Assembly: GCF_018310695.1 (NCBI RefSeq)
Contig: NZ_JAGXCY010000037.1
Coordinates: forward strand, 1-43,454
Origin: Paenibacillus sp. Marseille-Q4541
Lineage (GTDB): Bacteria > Bacillota > Bacilli > Paenibacillales > Paenibacillaceae
Length of the DNA stretch: 43,454 nucleotides
Direction of reading: 5' to 3'
The position numbers and the translations under genes are program-made. Below the pieces are notes generated by a model. It worked only from the letters and a program-made list of their open reading frames with translations. It was not told the origin of the DNA and ran no database searches. This document shows, piece after piece, positions 17,285 through 26,877 of the stretch (position 1 is its first letter; each line of letters begins with the position of its first letter).

Positions 17285-17391
17285 GAGACGTTCTTTTTTA
17301 TTTGGATGCACACAATGGAAAACCTTTTCGGTATTTGGAATAAAAAAATGTTTTTACTAAATATTGCAAAATAAAAGAAGCTCTGATAGAG

Positions 17392-17435
17392 TACATACTA
17401 AGATGACTTAAGTTGATATATACATTACATACTAA
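17392..17435 (+). repeat. Direct repeat, candidate operator of the sugar transporter operon
   Basis: TACATACTAA occurs at 17392-17401 and at 17426-17435, 34 bp apart (about three helical turns), upstream of the sugar ABC operon and just downstream of the regulator gene. Helical phasing fits two dimers of the regulator, but this is inference. Confidence 0.45.
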
Positions 17436-17464
17436 CTAAATAAAAGATTTATACTCTTTATTAG

Positions 17465-17476
17465 GTAAGCGCTTAC
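17465..17476. promoter_or_regulatory. cre-like palindrome (CcpA site)
   Basis: GTAAGCGCTTAC is a perfect 12-bp palindrome that matches the catabolite-responsive element core of Bacillota. It lies 42 bp before the binding-protein start, downstream of the likely promoter, the position for roadblock-type catabolite repression. Confidence 0.7.
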
Positions 17477-17517
17477 AGTCATCTGCTAAAACTTAGAATA
17501 AGGGCGGTGTCAGTTGA

Positions 17518-18813
17518 ATGGTATTCAAAAGAGGTGTTTGGTTAAGCAGTATTTTTATTCTCATGTTTACCGTGGTGCTTTCAGGTTGTTCAGGAGGGAC
17601 GGGGAGCAGTTCCAGTTCCGAAGAGGAAGGAAAGACAACGATTACCTTTTGGCATTCAATGACTGAGCTTACTGGTGATGCGATTGCCGAAGTAATTAAA
17701 GCCTTTGAAGCAGAGCACACCGACATCAAAGTAAATTCCGTATTCATTGCACAGCAGGGTGAAGGGAAAAATGAGAAGCTGCTTGCAGCAGTTGCTGGAG
17801 GAAATGCACCGGATGTAGCTTACTTTGATCGATTTGAAGTTGCGACTTGGGCGAACCAAGGTTCACTCACTGATCTAACAGAATTTGCACAAAAGGACGG
17901 AGTAACAGAAGATGGATTTTATCCTTTTGCTTGGGAAGAGGCGAACTTTGACGGTAAGCTGTACGCGATGCCAACTTCGACCGATGCAAGACTCGTTTTT
18001 TATAACAAAGAACACTTCGAGAAAGCTGGACTTGATCCAGAACAAACACCAAAGACGATAGCCGAGCTCGAGGCCGTTGCTGAAAAGCTGACGATCAAAG
18101 AAGGCAAACGATTCAAACAGATTGGATTTATTCCTTGGTACGGTCAAGGTTGGTTTTATGGATGGGGCTGGGCTTTCGGAGGTGACTTCCTAGATGCAAA
18201 TGGAAAGGTAACGGCAGATGATCCGAAAAACGTAGAAGCACTTACTTGGATGTCTGACTTTGCTAAGAAATATAACATCGAAGATATTGCTTCCTTTACA
18301 AGTTCGCAAGGTACATCGACTATGGACCCATTCTTTACTGGTCAATTAAGCATGCAGGTATCCGGACCTTGGACCGTGTCACAAGCTAAAAAGTTCAACC
18401 CGGATATGAAATATGGTGTATTCCCAATGCCGACTCCAACGGGAGAAAATCATACAACTTGGTCAGGCGGATGGGCTACAGTTATGCCTAAAGGATCCAA
18501 AAATCAAGAAGCAGCATGGGAATTCATGAAGTTCCTTTCTGGCGAACAAGGTCAGGAAATCTTCAGTAAAATCAGTGGTGATTTCTCAATCAAGGAATCC
18601 GTAAATGAGAAGCTGGGATATAAAGAAGATCCTATCTTTAAAGAGTTCATTAATATTCTTCCACAGTCGCACGCACGTCCTGTTATGACGCAAGGATCTC
18701 TGTATTGGAATGAGCTGGCTTCAGCGGTGGATCTTGCGACACGCGGCAAAGGGACTCCTGAAGAGCTTCTGAAGAAGGTCACTGATAATGTAACCAAAGC
18801 ACTAAATCCGTAA
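17518..18813 (+). CDS. Sugar ABC transporter substrate-binding lipoprotein
   Basis: A 431-residue extracellular solute-binding protein of family 1 (MalE/UgpB type). The signal peptide ends in a lipobox, VVLSGC, with the lipid-anchored cysteine at residue 24, then a Ser/Gly linker. The mature domain opens ITFWHSMTELTGDAI and contains NAPDVAYFDRFEVATW and GPWTVSQAKKFNPDMKYGVFPMP, normal for the family. GGGCGG precedes the ATG. It is the receptor for the two permeases that follow; no ATPase gene is present, so a shared MsmX-like ATPase is presumably used. Sugar identity is unknown. Confidence 0.9.
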   Translation: MVFKRGVWLSSIFILMFTVVLSGCSGGTGSSSSSEEEGKTTITFWHSMTELTGDAIAEVIKAFEAEHTDIKVNSVFIAQQGEGKNEKLLAAVAGGNAPDVAYFDRFEVATWANQGSLTDLTEFAQKDGVTEDGFYPFAWEEANFDGKLYAMPTSTDARLVFYNKEHFEKAGLDPEQTPKTIAELEAVAEKLTIKEGKRFKQIGFIPWYGQGWFYGWGWAFGGDFLDANGKVTADDPKNVEALTWMSDFAKKYNIEDIASFTSSQGTSTMDPFFTGQLSMQVSGPWTVSQAKKFNPDMKYGVFPMPTPTGENHTTWSGGWATVMPKGSKNQEAAWEFMKFLSGEQGQEIFSKISGDFSIKESVNEKLGYKEDPIFKEFINILPQSHARPVMTQGSLYWNELASAVDLATRGKGTPEELLKKVTDNVTKALNP

Positions 18814-18870
18814 GGTCGGTAGATTCGTTAGTGGACTGCTCGTACACAACAGACGCAAGGAGGAAGTGTT

Positions 18871-19806
18871 TTGCTAAAAACGAAGGCGATACCTAGCGCA
18901 CAATCAAATGTTCGTTATAATAACAAAAAGCTTCATCGGGATAACATTAATGGCTGGTTATTTGCATCTCCCTGGATACTGGGGCTAGTCGTCTTCTTTG
19001 GAGCCCCTCTGATTTCATCTCTGTATTTCAGCCTCACTACGTATAGTATCCTTCAACCCGGTGAGTTTGTCGGATTCCAAAACTATACACAGCTGATGTC
19101 AGATTCGGTGTTCTGGGTTTCAGTCAACAACACGCTCTATTTTGTAATCTTCTTTGTACCGCTCAGCATTTTGATCGGAGTTGCACTTGCAATGCTGCTT
19201 AACATGAAGGTAAAAGGGATGTCCGTGTACCGGACTGTTTTCTTCCTACCAACACTAGTTCCAGCTGTCGCTATGGCCGTCTTATGGATGTGGCTGCTGA
19301 ACCCGGGCTTTGGACTCGTCAATGGGATTTTGGATAGCATAGGCATCCAGGGGCCTGCATGGCTGGGATCGGAAACCTGGTCCAAGCCATCTCTCATTAT
19401 GATGTCACTCTGGGGAATTGGCCAATCTGTCGTGATTTATCTGGCAGGACTTAATGACATTTCTCCAGATTATTATGAGGCTGCTGATATGGACGGAGCG
19501 ACCTGGTTCAGCAAAATGCGCAGTGTAACCTTACCACTGTTGACACCGGTCATTTTCTACAATCTAGTCATGGGCGTCATTAATGCCTTTCAGCAGTTCA
19601 CCCTTCCATATACGCTTACGAATGGACAGGGATCACCGGCAGATTCGATGAAATTCTACGTGATGTATCTCTATGACAACGGATTTAAATTTTTCAAAAT
19701 GGGCTATGCCTCTGCGATGGCCTGGATTTTATTCCTTATTGTACTTGTGCTTACCGCCATTATCTTTGGAACTTCAAAGAAGTGGGTCCATTACCAGGGA
19801 GAATAG
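18871..19806 (+). CDS. Sugar ABC transporter permease (UgpA/MalF type)
   Basis: A 311-residue membrane protein with six helices after a polar N-terminus of about 30 residues. The EAA loop YYEAADMDGATWFSKMRSVTLPLLTPV is clear. The start is TTG at 18871, behind AAGGAGGAAGTG; no in-frame ATG lies nearby. It is 57 bp after the binding-protein gene and 12 bp before the second permease. Confidence 0.9.
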   Translation: MLKTKAIPSAQSNVRYNNKKLHRDNINGWLFASPWILGLVVFFGAPLISSLYFSLTTYSILQPGEFVGFQNYTQLMSDSVFWVSVNNTLYFVIFFVPLSILIGVALAMLLNMKVKGMSVYRTVFFLPTLVPAVAMAVLWMWLLNPGFGLVNGILDSIGIQGPAWLGSETWSKPSLIMMSLWGIGQSVVIYLAGLNDISPDYYEAADMDGATWFSKMRSVTLPLLTPVIFYNLVMGVINAFQQFTLPYTLTNGQGSPADSMKFYVMYLYDNGFKFFKMGYASAMAWILFLIVLVLTAIIFGTSKKWVHYQGE

Positions 19807-19818
19807 GAGGCCTGAAAA

Positions 19819-20655
19819 ATGTCAGCCAAAAAGTCACTTCAACTGAAACGAGCATTTGCGCATATATTTTTAATCATTGCTTCCGTATTCTTTCTGGCAC
19901 CGTTCATATGGATGGTATCGACTTCCTTGAAGCCGTTAGCTCAGGTGTTCACGTTTCCTCCAGAGTGGATTCCTCGTCCTTTTATGTGGAGTAATTATGT
20001 GGATGCATTGACTTATATTCCTTTCTTTACTTATTTAAAAAACACACTGATCATTACGGGATTCAGCACACTTGGCGTTGTACTGACATCTCCACTCGTT
20101 GCCTACAGCTTTGCGAAATTGCAGTGGAAGGGCAAGAAAAGTCTGTTTATGATTACAATTGCCGTGATGATGATTCCAGGTCAAGTCACGATGATTCCTC
20201 TTTTCTTACTCTTTGACAAACTGAACTGGATTGGCACTTCTTTGCCACTGATCGTCCCAGCCTTTTTCGGAGTTCCTTTTTACATTTTCCTACTCCGCCA
20301 ATTTTTTATGGGTCTTCCCAATGAATTAAAGGATGCGGCAAGAATCGATGGAGCAAGTGAATTTCGGATTTATGCCCAAATCATGCTTCCTCTTGCCAAA
20401 TCAGCGGTTCTCGCTGTAGGACTGTTTCAATTTATGGCGAGCTGGACTGATTTCATGGGACCGCTATTGTATCTGACCAATCCTGAATCCTATACGCTGT
20501 CACTTGGGCTTCAGCAATTCCAAAGTCAGAAGGGTACTGAGTGGGGACTGATGATGGCTGTGTCCACGATTATGACAGCTCCCATTATTATCTTGTTCTT
20601 CTTTTTACAAAAAACGTTCATCCAAGGTATTACATTTAGTGGAATTAAAGGCTGA
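19819..20655 (+). CDS. Sugar ABC transporter permease (UgpE/MalG type)
   Basis: A 278-residue, six-helix permease, partner of the preceding one. It has the MalG-type EAA loop LPNELKDAARIDGASEFRIYAQIMLPLAK and ends in the typical FIQGITFSGIKG. GGAGG lies just before the ATG, inside the upstream stop region. Confidence 0.92.
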   Translation: MSAKKSLQLKRAFAHIFLIIASVFFLAPFIWMVSTSLKPLAQVFTFPPEWIPRPFMWSNYVDALTYIPFFTYLKNTLIITGFSTLGVVLTSPLVAYSFAKLQWKGKKSLFMITIAVMMIPGQVTMIPLFLLFDKLNWIGTSLPLIVPAFFGVPFYIFLLRQFFMGLPNELKDAARIDGASEFRIYAQIMLPLAKSAVLAVGLFQFMASWTDFMGPLLYLTNPESYTLSLGLQQFQSQKGTEWGLMMAVSTIMTAPIIILFFFLQKTFIQGITFSGIKG

Positions 20656-20701
20656 CTTCGTTCAATATAAAATGCTCTTAACATAGGAGGAAGACAAAAG
20701 A

Positions 20702-21703
20702 ATGGATAATAACCATATTCGCTTCTTAATGATCGGTGTCGGAGGAATGGGCAGAGAACATATTCGTAAGCTGCTCGCGATTCCAAATGTTCAGATTGCT
20801 GCGCTCGCAGACCCAAGTACGGCCTCTCTTCATCAGGCAGAAGAGGATTTTCCAGAACTTGCGGGGGCTAGAAAATATACAGATTACAAGGAAGCGCTAC
20901 AGGATGGAGGACTGGATGCCGCAGTTATTGTATCGCCGCACCGTCTTCATTTTGAACAAGGGATGGACTGTTTGCAGGCTGGACTTCATGTATTGATGGA
21001 GAAACCGTTTGTAGATGGAGCGGATAACGCGGAACAAATCATCCGGCAAGCTGAAGCAAGCGGAAAGCATCTTGCTGTCTCTTATCAAAGACATCTTCTA
21101 GGTCCTTACATGTATATGCAAGAAGCGGTACGGTCCGGGAAATTAGGTAAGATGCAATTTGTAAGTGCGTATCAATCTCAGAGCTGGCTTACAGACCAAA
21201 AGGGTACTTGGAGACAAAGCTTAGCTTTATCTTGCGGGGGGCAACTGAATGATTCAGGGAGTCACTTGCTTGACGTGGTGCTCTGGATTACCGGAATGAC
21301 TCCCCAAAAGGTATCTGCAGTTATGGACACGCGCGGAACAGAGGTAGACATCGATTCTGCGGTTACGATTCAATTTGAAGAAGGGGCGATCGCCTCCTTC
21401 CATGTTGTGGGAAGTGCCAGCATTAAGTGGCAGGAGGATTTGTCCATTCATGGAGAAAAAGGGACGCTCCTTTACCGAAATGGAAAGTTATATGAAGCAT
21501 ATGAAGGTGATCCTTCAGTGAAGGAGGTTGCTGAAGAAAGGTGGCCAGCATCGACAGATTCGGATCAGAACTTTGTTGATCTTCTGACTGGACGGATTCA
21601 GGAAGCAGCTGCTCCTGCTGCCAGCGGACTCAGCATCGCTAGAGTGACGGAAGCCGCCATGGTGAGTGCTGCTGGGAATGGTATTCTGACTCCAATCGGA
21701 TAG
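20702..21703 (+). CDS. Gfo/Idh/MocA-family oxidoreductase
   Basis: An NAD(P)-dependent sugar or inositol-type dehydrogenase of 333 residues. The N-terminal Rossmann domain has FLMIGVGGMGREHIRKL, then the family EKPF motif (VLMEKPFVDGADNAE) with the catalytic lysine. The second domain includes GGQLNDSGSHLLDVVLWITG, whose Asp and His are the usual catalytic pair. It follows the transporter genes by 46 bp with its own GGAGGAAG, so it probably modifies the imported sugar. The exact substrate is not visible. Confidence 0.9.
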   Translation: MDNNHIRFLMIGVGGMGREHIRKLLAIPNVQIAALADPSTASLHQAEEDFPELAGARKYTDYKEALQDGGLDAAVIVSPHRLHFEQGMDCLQAGLHVLMEKPFVDGADNAEQIIRQAEASGKHLAVSYQRHLLGPYMYMQEAVRSGKLGKMQFVSAYQSQSWLTDQKGTWRQSLALSCGGQLNDSGSHLLDVVLWITGMTPQKVSAVMDTRGTEVDIDSAVTIQFEEGAIASFHVVGSASIKWQEDLSIHGEKGTLLYRNGKLYEAYEGDPSVKEVAEERWPASTDSDQNFVDLLTGRIQEAAAPAASGLSIARVTEAAMVSAAGNGILTPIG

Positions 21704-21722
21704 AATGGGTATAAAACCAAAT

Positions 21723-21763
21723 AATAACCAGGCCCGCAGGATGCGCCTGGTTATTTGTTTTTT
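21723..21763 (+). terminator. Intrinsic terminator of the sugar operon
   Basis: An 11-bp perfect stem (21723-21733 with 21745-21755) and an 11-nt loop are followed by TGTTTTTT. Confidence 0.92.
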
Positions 21764-21821
21764 GAAGCAGAGTTCCCATGTGTTATCATATAGAAAGAAG
21801 TGAAACAAGAGAGGTGTATCA

Positions 21822-24479
21822 ATGGAAAAGTTTATTTTGATTGATGGAAACAGTATTATTTATCGAGCTTTTTTTGCCATGCCCCCGCTGACGAATTCTA
21901 GCGGATTACATACAAACGCTGTGTACGGATTTACAACCATGCTTCTTCGCTTGTTGGAAGAACACAAGCCTACACATATGATGGTGGCGTTTGATGCAGG
22001 GAAGATCACGTTTCGCCATGAGGGATACGAAGAATATAAAGGTGGCCGTCAAAAAACTCCACCCGAATTGTCTGAACAGTTTCCTGTACTGAAAGAATTG
22101 CTTACTGCATTTGGCATTGCACAGTTTGAACTTTCCGGGTACGAAGCTGATGATATTATCGGAACACTTACGAAACGCGCGGATGAAGCGGGGCGTGAAG
22201 TTCTCGTAGTTACGGGAGATAAGGATATGCTCCAGCTTGCTTCAGAGCATGTGAACATCGCTTTGACTCGCAAAGGGGTATCTGAAATCGAAGCTTATGG
22301 TCCAAAAGAAATTGAGGAACGTTATGGTCTTACTCCCTTGCAGATTATTGATCTAAAAGGGCTTATGGGAGATACCTCTGATAACATTCCTGGTATCCCA
22401 GGTGTTGGTGAGAAGACAGCACTCAAATTGCTTCATCAGTTTGGATCAGTAGAAGAAGTGCTGAACAATACAGCTGAACTTAAAGGGAAAATGAAAGAAA
22501 AGATAGAGACTCACGCAGAAGATGCACGTCTTAGTAAACGGCTTGCTACCATTTACCGAGAAGTACCCCTTGAGAAAACGTGGGATGACATGGCATTTGG
22601 TGGTCTTCGGGAAGAGTCGGCTGCTCCGGCACTCGCGAAGCTTGAATTTAAATCCTTACTGGAGCGTCTTGCCTTTACGGTAAAACATTCGGAATCTGGA
22701 GAGGATGCTCCTGAAGAAGAGGCAATAGAGATGGTTACCGTAACGGAAGAGAACGTGGGAGATTTACTGTCGCTACTTTCTGATATTAAGGTAGTTCATG
22801 TGGAGTCAAGAGGGGACAACCCTCATCATGCTACATTGATCGGGATTGTACTGACGGATAGCGAGAAATATTATTATATTTCACCTGAAGTACTTTCTTC
22901 CGAAGCTTGCGCTGGTGTTAGAGACTGGCTCGGCAATCCGGATCAACCTAAACAGGGGTATGACTTGCACCGGGTTGACCTTGCACTGCATGCGAATGGT
23001 CTGCCTTTTGCTGGAGCTAATTTTGATGTCCATCTTGCAGGCTATCTGCTTGATCCAACGGATTCAAATCAAACCTTGTGGGGCGTTGCGTCGAAGTATG
23101 GTCTTGCACGTTTGCAGTCAGATGATGAGGTGTTCGGTAAGGGTGCGAAATACAAGCTCCCGGAAGAACAGGTACTAAGTGAATATTTATGCCGCAAAAC
23201 AGCAACCCTTGCGCGGATGATTCCACTTCAGCAGAAAGATCTGGAAGAGACAGGAATGCACGAACTTTTCTATGATCTAGAGATGCCGCTGTCCCGCATT
23301 TTGGCTGATATGGAGAAGCAAGGGATCAAAGCGAATGTGGATGAGCTTAAGGCACTTGGATCCGAGTTTGAACAGACGATTTCATCTTTAGTTACTCGAA
23401 TTTATGAGATTGCAGGAACCGAATTTAATTTGAATTCGCCAAAACAACTCGGAGAAATCCTCTTCGATAAATTGGGACTGCCGGTCATTAAGAAAACAAA
23501 GACAGGTTATTCCACTGATGCAGAAGTACTGGAGAAGCTTGCTCCGTATCACGATATCGTTCAGCATATTTTAGAGTACCGTTCGATTGCTAAGCTGCAA
23601 TCCACTTACGTGGAAGGTTTGTTGAAAGAAATTTCGGATAAGACGGGAAAAGTTCATACGTACTATCGTCAAACGATCGCAGCCACAGGCAGACTGAGCA
23701 GTCAGTATCCGAACTTGCAGAATATTCCGATTCGTCTTGAAGAAGGACGCAAGATTCGTAAAGTATTTGTGCCTTCAGAAGAAAACTGGTACGTTCTTGC
23801 AGCCGATTATTCACAGATTGAGCTCCGTGTACTTGCCCATATCTCAGATGACGAAAAGCTGAAAGAAGCTTTTGTACAAGATATGGATATTCACACGAAG
23901 ACAGCGATGGATGTGTTTGGGGTAGACAAAGAAGCCGTAGACAGCAACATGCGAAGATCAGCGAAGGCGGTTAACTTTGGAATCGTTTATGGAATTAGTG
24001 ATTACGGACTTTCGCAGAACCTCAACATTACAAGAAAAGAAGCAGCCCAGTTTATTGATCAATATTTTGAAGTGTTCCAAGGTGTTCGTAAGTTTATGGA
24101 TGATATCGTAAAACAAGCCAAACAAGATGGGTATGTAACTACACTTCTTGGGCGCCGCCGGTATTTGCCAGAAATTAATGCGAGCAACTTTAACCTTCGC
24201 TCCTTTGCAGAACGTACGGCGATGAATACGCCAATTCAGGGAACCGCTGCTGATATTATCAAGCTTGCTATGGTTCATATGGATGCGGCACTTGCCGAGC
24301 AACAACTGAAAAGCCGCATGCTTTTGCAGGTACACGATGAATTGGTATTCGAAGTACCGGAAGAGGAGCTAGAGATCATGAAGAAACTCGTGCCTGAAGT
24401 GATGGAAAAAGCGCTGGCGCTAGCGGTTCCACTCAAAGCAGAAGTGAGTTTCGGCAGAAACTGGTATGAAGCAAAGTAA
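21822..24479 (+). CDS. polA: DNA polymerase I
   Basis: An 885-residue repair and Okazaki-processing polymerase. The N-terminal 5'-3' exonuclease has LIDGNSIIYRAFFAMPP, the acidic cluster in GYEADDIIGTL, and GDTSDNIPGIPGVGEKTA. The central 3'-5' exonuclease-like domain has lost its catalytic DxE (VVHVESRGDN), as in other Bacillus-type enzymes. Polymerase motif A is DYSQIELR, motif B RRSAKAVNFGIVYG, and motif C QVHDELVFE. It heads the polA-mutM-ytaF-coaE cluster conserved in Bacillales. Confidence 0.97.
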   Translation: MEKFILIDGNSIIYRAFFAMPPLTNSSGLHTNAVYGFTTMLLRLLEEHKPTHMMVAFDAGKITFRHEGYEEYKGGRQKTPPELSEQFPVLKELLTAFGIAQFELSGYEADDIIGTLTKRADEAGREVLVVTGDKDMLQLASEHVNIALTRKGVSEIEAYGPKEIEERYGLTPLQIIDLKGLMGDTSDNIPGIPGVGEKTALKLLHQFGSVEEVLNNTAELKGKMKEKIETHAEDARLSKRLATIYREVPLEKTWDDMAFGGLREESAAPALAKLEFKSLLERLAFTVKHSESGEDAPEEEAIEMVTVTEENVGDLLSLLSDIKVVHVESRGDNPHHATLIGIVLTDSEKYYYISPEVLSSEACAGVRDWLGNPDQPKQGYDLHRVDLALHANGLPFAGANFDVHLAGYLLDPTDSNQTLWGVASKYGLARLQSDDEVFGKGAKYKLPEEQVLSEYLCRKTATLARMIPLQQKDLEETGMHELFYDLEMPLSRILADMEKQGIKANVDELKALGSEFEQTISSLVTRIYEIAGTEFNLNSPKQLGEILFDKLGLPVIKKTKTGYSTDAEVLEKLAPYHDIVQHILEYRSIAKLQSTYVEGLLKEISDKTGKVHTYYRQTIAATGRLSSQYPNLQNIPIRLEEGRKIRKVFVPSEENWYVLAADYSQIELRVLAHISDDEKLKEAFVQDMDIHTKTAMDVFGVDKEAVDSNMRRSAKAVNFGIVYGISDYGLSQNLNITRKEAAQFIDQYFEVFQGVRKFMDDIVKQAKQDGYVTTLLGRRRYLPEINASNFNLRSFAERTAMNTPIQGTAADIIKLAMVHMDAALAEQQLKSRMLLQVHDELVFEVPEEELEIMKKLVPEVMEKALALAVPLKAEVSFGRNWYEAK

Positions 24480-24543
24480 ATCCTAGCAAAGGGTATTAGA
24501 GTGCCTCAAGATCCGTTATAATGGAAGATGAGGTGAAGACATC

Positions 24544-25374
24544 ATGCCGGAACTTCCGGAAGTAGAAACAGTCAGAAAAACTTTAAATTCGTTAATCGTT
24601 GGAAAGCATATAGATCGCGTTACCGTTCATTTACCGAGAATTATTCAGCGGCCGGATGATATCGATGCATTTGCCATGGAGCTTGTCGGCCATACCATTC
24701 AAGGTGTGGAGCGAAGAGGTAAATTTTTACGAATCCTTCTGGATGGACTTGTTCTTGTTTCCCATCTTCGGATGGAAGGACGATATGGTTTGTATTCTGA
24801 GGACGAACCGTTAGAAAAACACACCCATGTTGTCTTTCATTTTTCAGATGGGACAGAGCTGCGCTATAAGGATGTAAGACAGTTTGGCACGATGCATTTG
24901 TTCCGCAGCGGAGAGGATCTTACGAATAAGCCCCTGATGAAGCTAGGGCTGGAGCCGCTAGATGAGTCATTTACACTTGAGGCTTTTCGTAAGGTTATTG
25001 GGAAGCGGACGACCAAGATCAAGGTTGCTCTCCTCAATCAGGAATATGTAGTAGGCATCGGGAATATTTATGTGGATGAGTCTCTCTTTAAGGCAGGGAT
25101 TCATCCAGAGCAACCTTGCAATACACTCACGGATAAACAGCTTGAGCTGCTCCATCAATCAATTATTGATACGCTGCTTGAAGCGGTACAAGCCGGAGGT
25201 TCTACCATTAAATCTTACGTTAATGGCCAAGGAGAAATCGGGATGTTTCAACATCAATTCAAAATTTATGGCCGCCAAAATCAGCCTTGTGAACATTGCG
25301 GAACATTGATTCACAAAACCGTGGTAGGCGGACGGGGCACCCATACTTGTCCTAGCTGTCAGGTATTGGTGTGA
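24544..25374 (+). CDS. mutM: Formamidopyrimidine-DNA glycosylase (Fpg/MutM)
   Basis: Removes 8-oxoguanine and FaPy lesions and nicks the abasic site. The 276-residue protein starts with the catalytic MPELPEVETV (Pro2 Schiff base, Glu3), has the lysine in RRGKFLRI, the helix-two-turn-helix VGIGNIYVDESLF, and a C-terminal zinc finger with Cys at CEHCG and CPSCQ. It lies 64 bp after polA, with a possible TATAAT near 24516 that may give it its own promoter. Confidence 0.97.
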   Translation: MPELPEVETVRKTLNSLIVGKHIDRVTVHLPRIIQRPDDIDAFAMELVGHTIQGVERRGKFLRILLDGLVLVSHLRMEGRYGLYSEDEPLEKHTHVVFHFSDGTELRYKDVRQFGTMHLFRSGEDLTNKPLMKLGLEPLDESFTLEAFRKVIGKRTTKIKVALLNQEYVVGIGNIYVDESLFKAGIHPEQPCNTLTDKQLELLHQSIIDTLLEAVQAGGSTIKSYVNGQGEIGMFQHQFKIYGRQNQPCEHCGTLIHKTVVGGRGTHTCPSCQVLV

Positions 25375-25528
25375 ATTTCACGATGATTGGACTCGCAGAG
25401 TAAGGATTTATGAATAGGCACCCTTTTAAACAGGTTCCCATATACTGCTAGGGCAACGCAGTCTTAGGCATTAGCCTGCTTCCTACTTATGGATGCAGCC
25501 CGTGACCTAGTTTTGGGAGGAATGAAGG

Positions 25529-26266
25529 GTGCCTCATTTATTTACATTACTTTTGCTTTCTTTTGCTCTCAGTTTGGATGGCTTTGGTATTGGCATTACA
25601 TATGGCCTTCGCAAAATGAAAATTCCGTGGCTATCGATTGCAATCATCTCCATCTGTTCAGGTCTTGTGATTGGACTTTCGATGCAGCTTGGGGTTTTAC
25701 TATCTCGTTTTGTGTCTCCTGTAGTGGCCTCATGGATCGGAGCCGGGATTTTGATTGTGATGGGGACTTGGTCACTAATTCAGTCTTTTAGGTCCAAGTC
25801 ATTAGATGCAGAAACGGATCTTCTGAAAGATAAGGCTAATCTGTCTTCTGAAACGTCGTTGTCTTCTGGCCATGCGGCAGATGACTATGAATCTGATGTG
25901 GAACTTACGGATTCAGAATCAAAAAAGACGGTTTTTTTGCTGGAAATTCAAAAGTTTGGCATTGTCATTCAAATATTGAAGAAGCCTTCCGCTGCTGACA
26001 TGGATGATTCAGGCAGTATTTCTGGTTACGAGGCGATGTGGCTTGGCATTGCGTTATCTTTAGATGCCTTCGGCGCAGGACTCGGAGCGGCACTCCTTGG
26101 ATTGCCTCCTTTATTAACATCAATCATGATCGCTTTATTTAGCGGGGTGTTTCTTGTTTTTGGTTTAAAAGCGGGTTTTCGTTTTGCAAGTTCAACTTTT
26201 GTACAGTCGCTTACGGCCTTACCTGCCATTATGTTAATTATTATGGGAATATTAAAGCTGATTTAA
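25529..26266 (+). CDS. ytaF: Sporulation membrane protein YtaF / MntP-like family
   Basis: A 245-residue, six-helix membrane protein of the MntP/YtaF group. N-terminal helices carry LSFALSLDGFGIGITYGLRKMKIP, and the repeat LGIALSLDAFGAGLGAALLG appears in the second half, a pseudo-twofold repeat. Between them lies a soluble loop of about 80 residues (about 87-168), Ser/Asp-rich, ending in DMDDSGSISGYE at 157-168, which matches an EF-hand calcium loop (acidic 1, 3; Ser 5; Gly 6; Ile 8; Glu 12). The GTG start at 25529 follows GGGAGGAATGAAGG. It lies between mutM and coaE as in B. subtilis. Confidence 0.85.
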   Translation: MPHLFTLLLLSFALSLDGFGIGITYGLRKMKIPWLSIAIISICSGLVIGLSMQLGVLLSRFVSPVVASWIGAGILIVMGTWSLIQSFRSKSLDAETDLLKDKANLSSETSLSSGHAADDYESDVELTDSESKKTVFLLEIQKFGIVIQILKKPSAADMDDSGSISGYEAMWLGIALSLDAFGAGLGAALLGLPPLLTSIMIALFSGVFLVFGLKAGFRFASSTFVQSLTALPAIMLIIMGILKLI

Positions 26267-26280
26267 TTTGAGGTGAACAG

Positions 26281-26877
26281 ATGAATATTGGATTAACAGG
26301 CGGAATCGCGTCAGGCAAAAGCAGTGTTTCCGAGTTTCTTGTAAGCCTCGGTGCAATTCTGATTGATGCAGATAAAATCGCTCGGGAAGTCATGCTTCCC
26401 GGGCACCCTGTGCTTGCTGCCGTTGCGAGACAATTTGGACAAGCTGTTCTGCTAGAAGACGGGGCACTCAACCGTAAGAAGCTCGGTGAGATTGTTTTTA
26501 ATCATCCAGAGCAGCTTCAAGCTTTAAATGATATTACCCATCCTGCCATTCGTCAGGAAATGAGAGATCGTAAGCACACTTACGAAGAGCAGTTCCCAGA
26601 CCGTCTTGTTGTTTCCGATATCCCGCTATTGTATGAGTCGGGGCTTGAGAATGAGTTTGAACAGATTATGCTTGTTTACGTGCCGCGAGCGGTACAGTTA
26701 GACCGGTTAATGAAGAGAGATGGAATGGATGAACATCAGGCAAGTCGTCGTCTGGAAGCGCAGATGGATATAGAAGAGAAGAAACAAAGAGCTGATATTA
26801 TTATTGATAATAGTCGTGATTTTGAAGAAACGAAGAAGCAAATTTTGGTCTATTGGCATCGTGCGGGGCTGTCATGA
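26281..26877 (+). CDS. coaE: Dephospho-CoA kinase
   Basis: Catalyses the last step of coenzyme A synthesis, ATP plus dephospho-CoA. The 198-residue protein has the P-loop GLTGGIASGKSSV at residues 4-16, LGAILIDADKIAREV with the substrate-binding acidic residues, DIPLLYESGLE, and the lid-region arginines in RLMKRDGMDEHQASRRL. It starts 14 bp after ytaF with GAGGTG as ribosome site, and its stop overlaps the next start (ATGA). Confidence 0.97.
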   Translation: MNIGLTGGIASGKSSVSEFLVSLGAILIDADKIAREVMLPGHPVLAAVARQFGQAVLLEDGALNRKKLGEIVFNHPEQLQALNDITHPAIRQEMRDRKHTYEEQFPDRLVVSDIPLLYESGLENEFEQIMLVYVPRAVQLDRLMKRDGMDEHQASRRLEAQMDIEEKKQRADIIIDNSRDFEETKKQILVYWHRAGLS

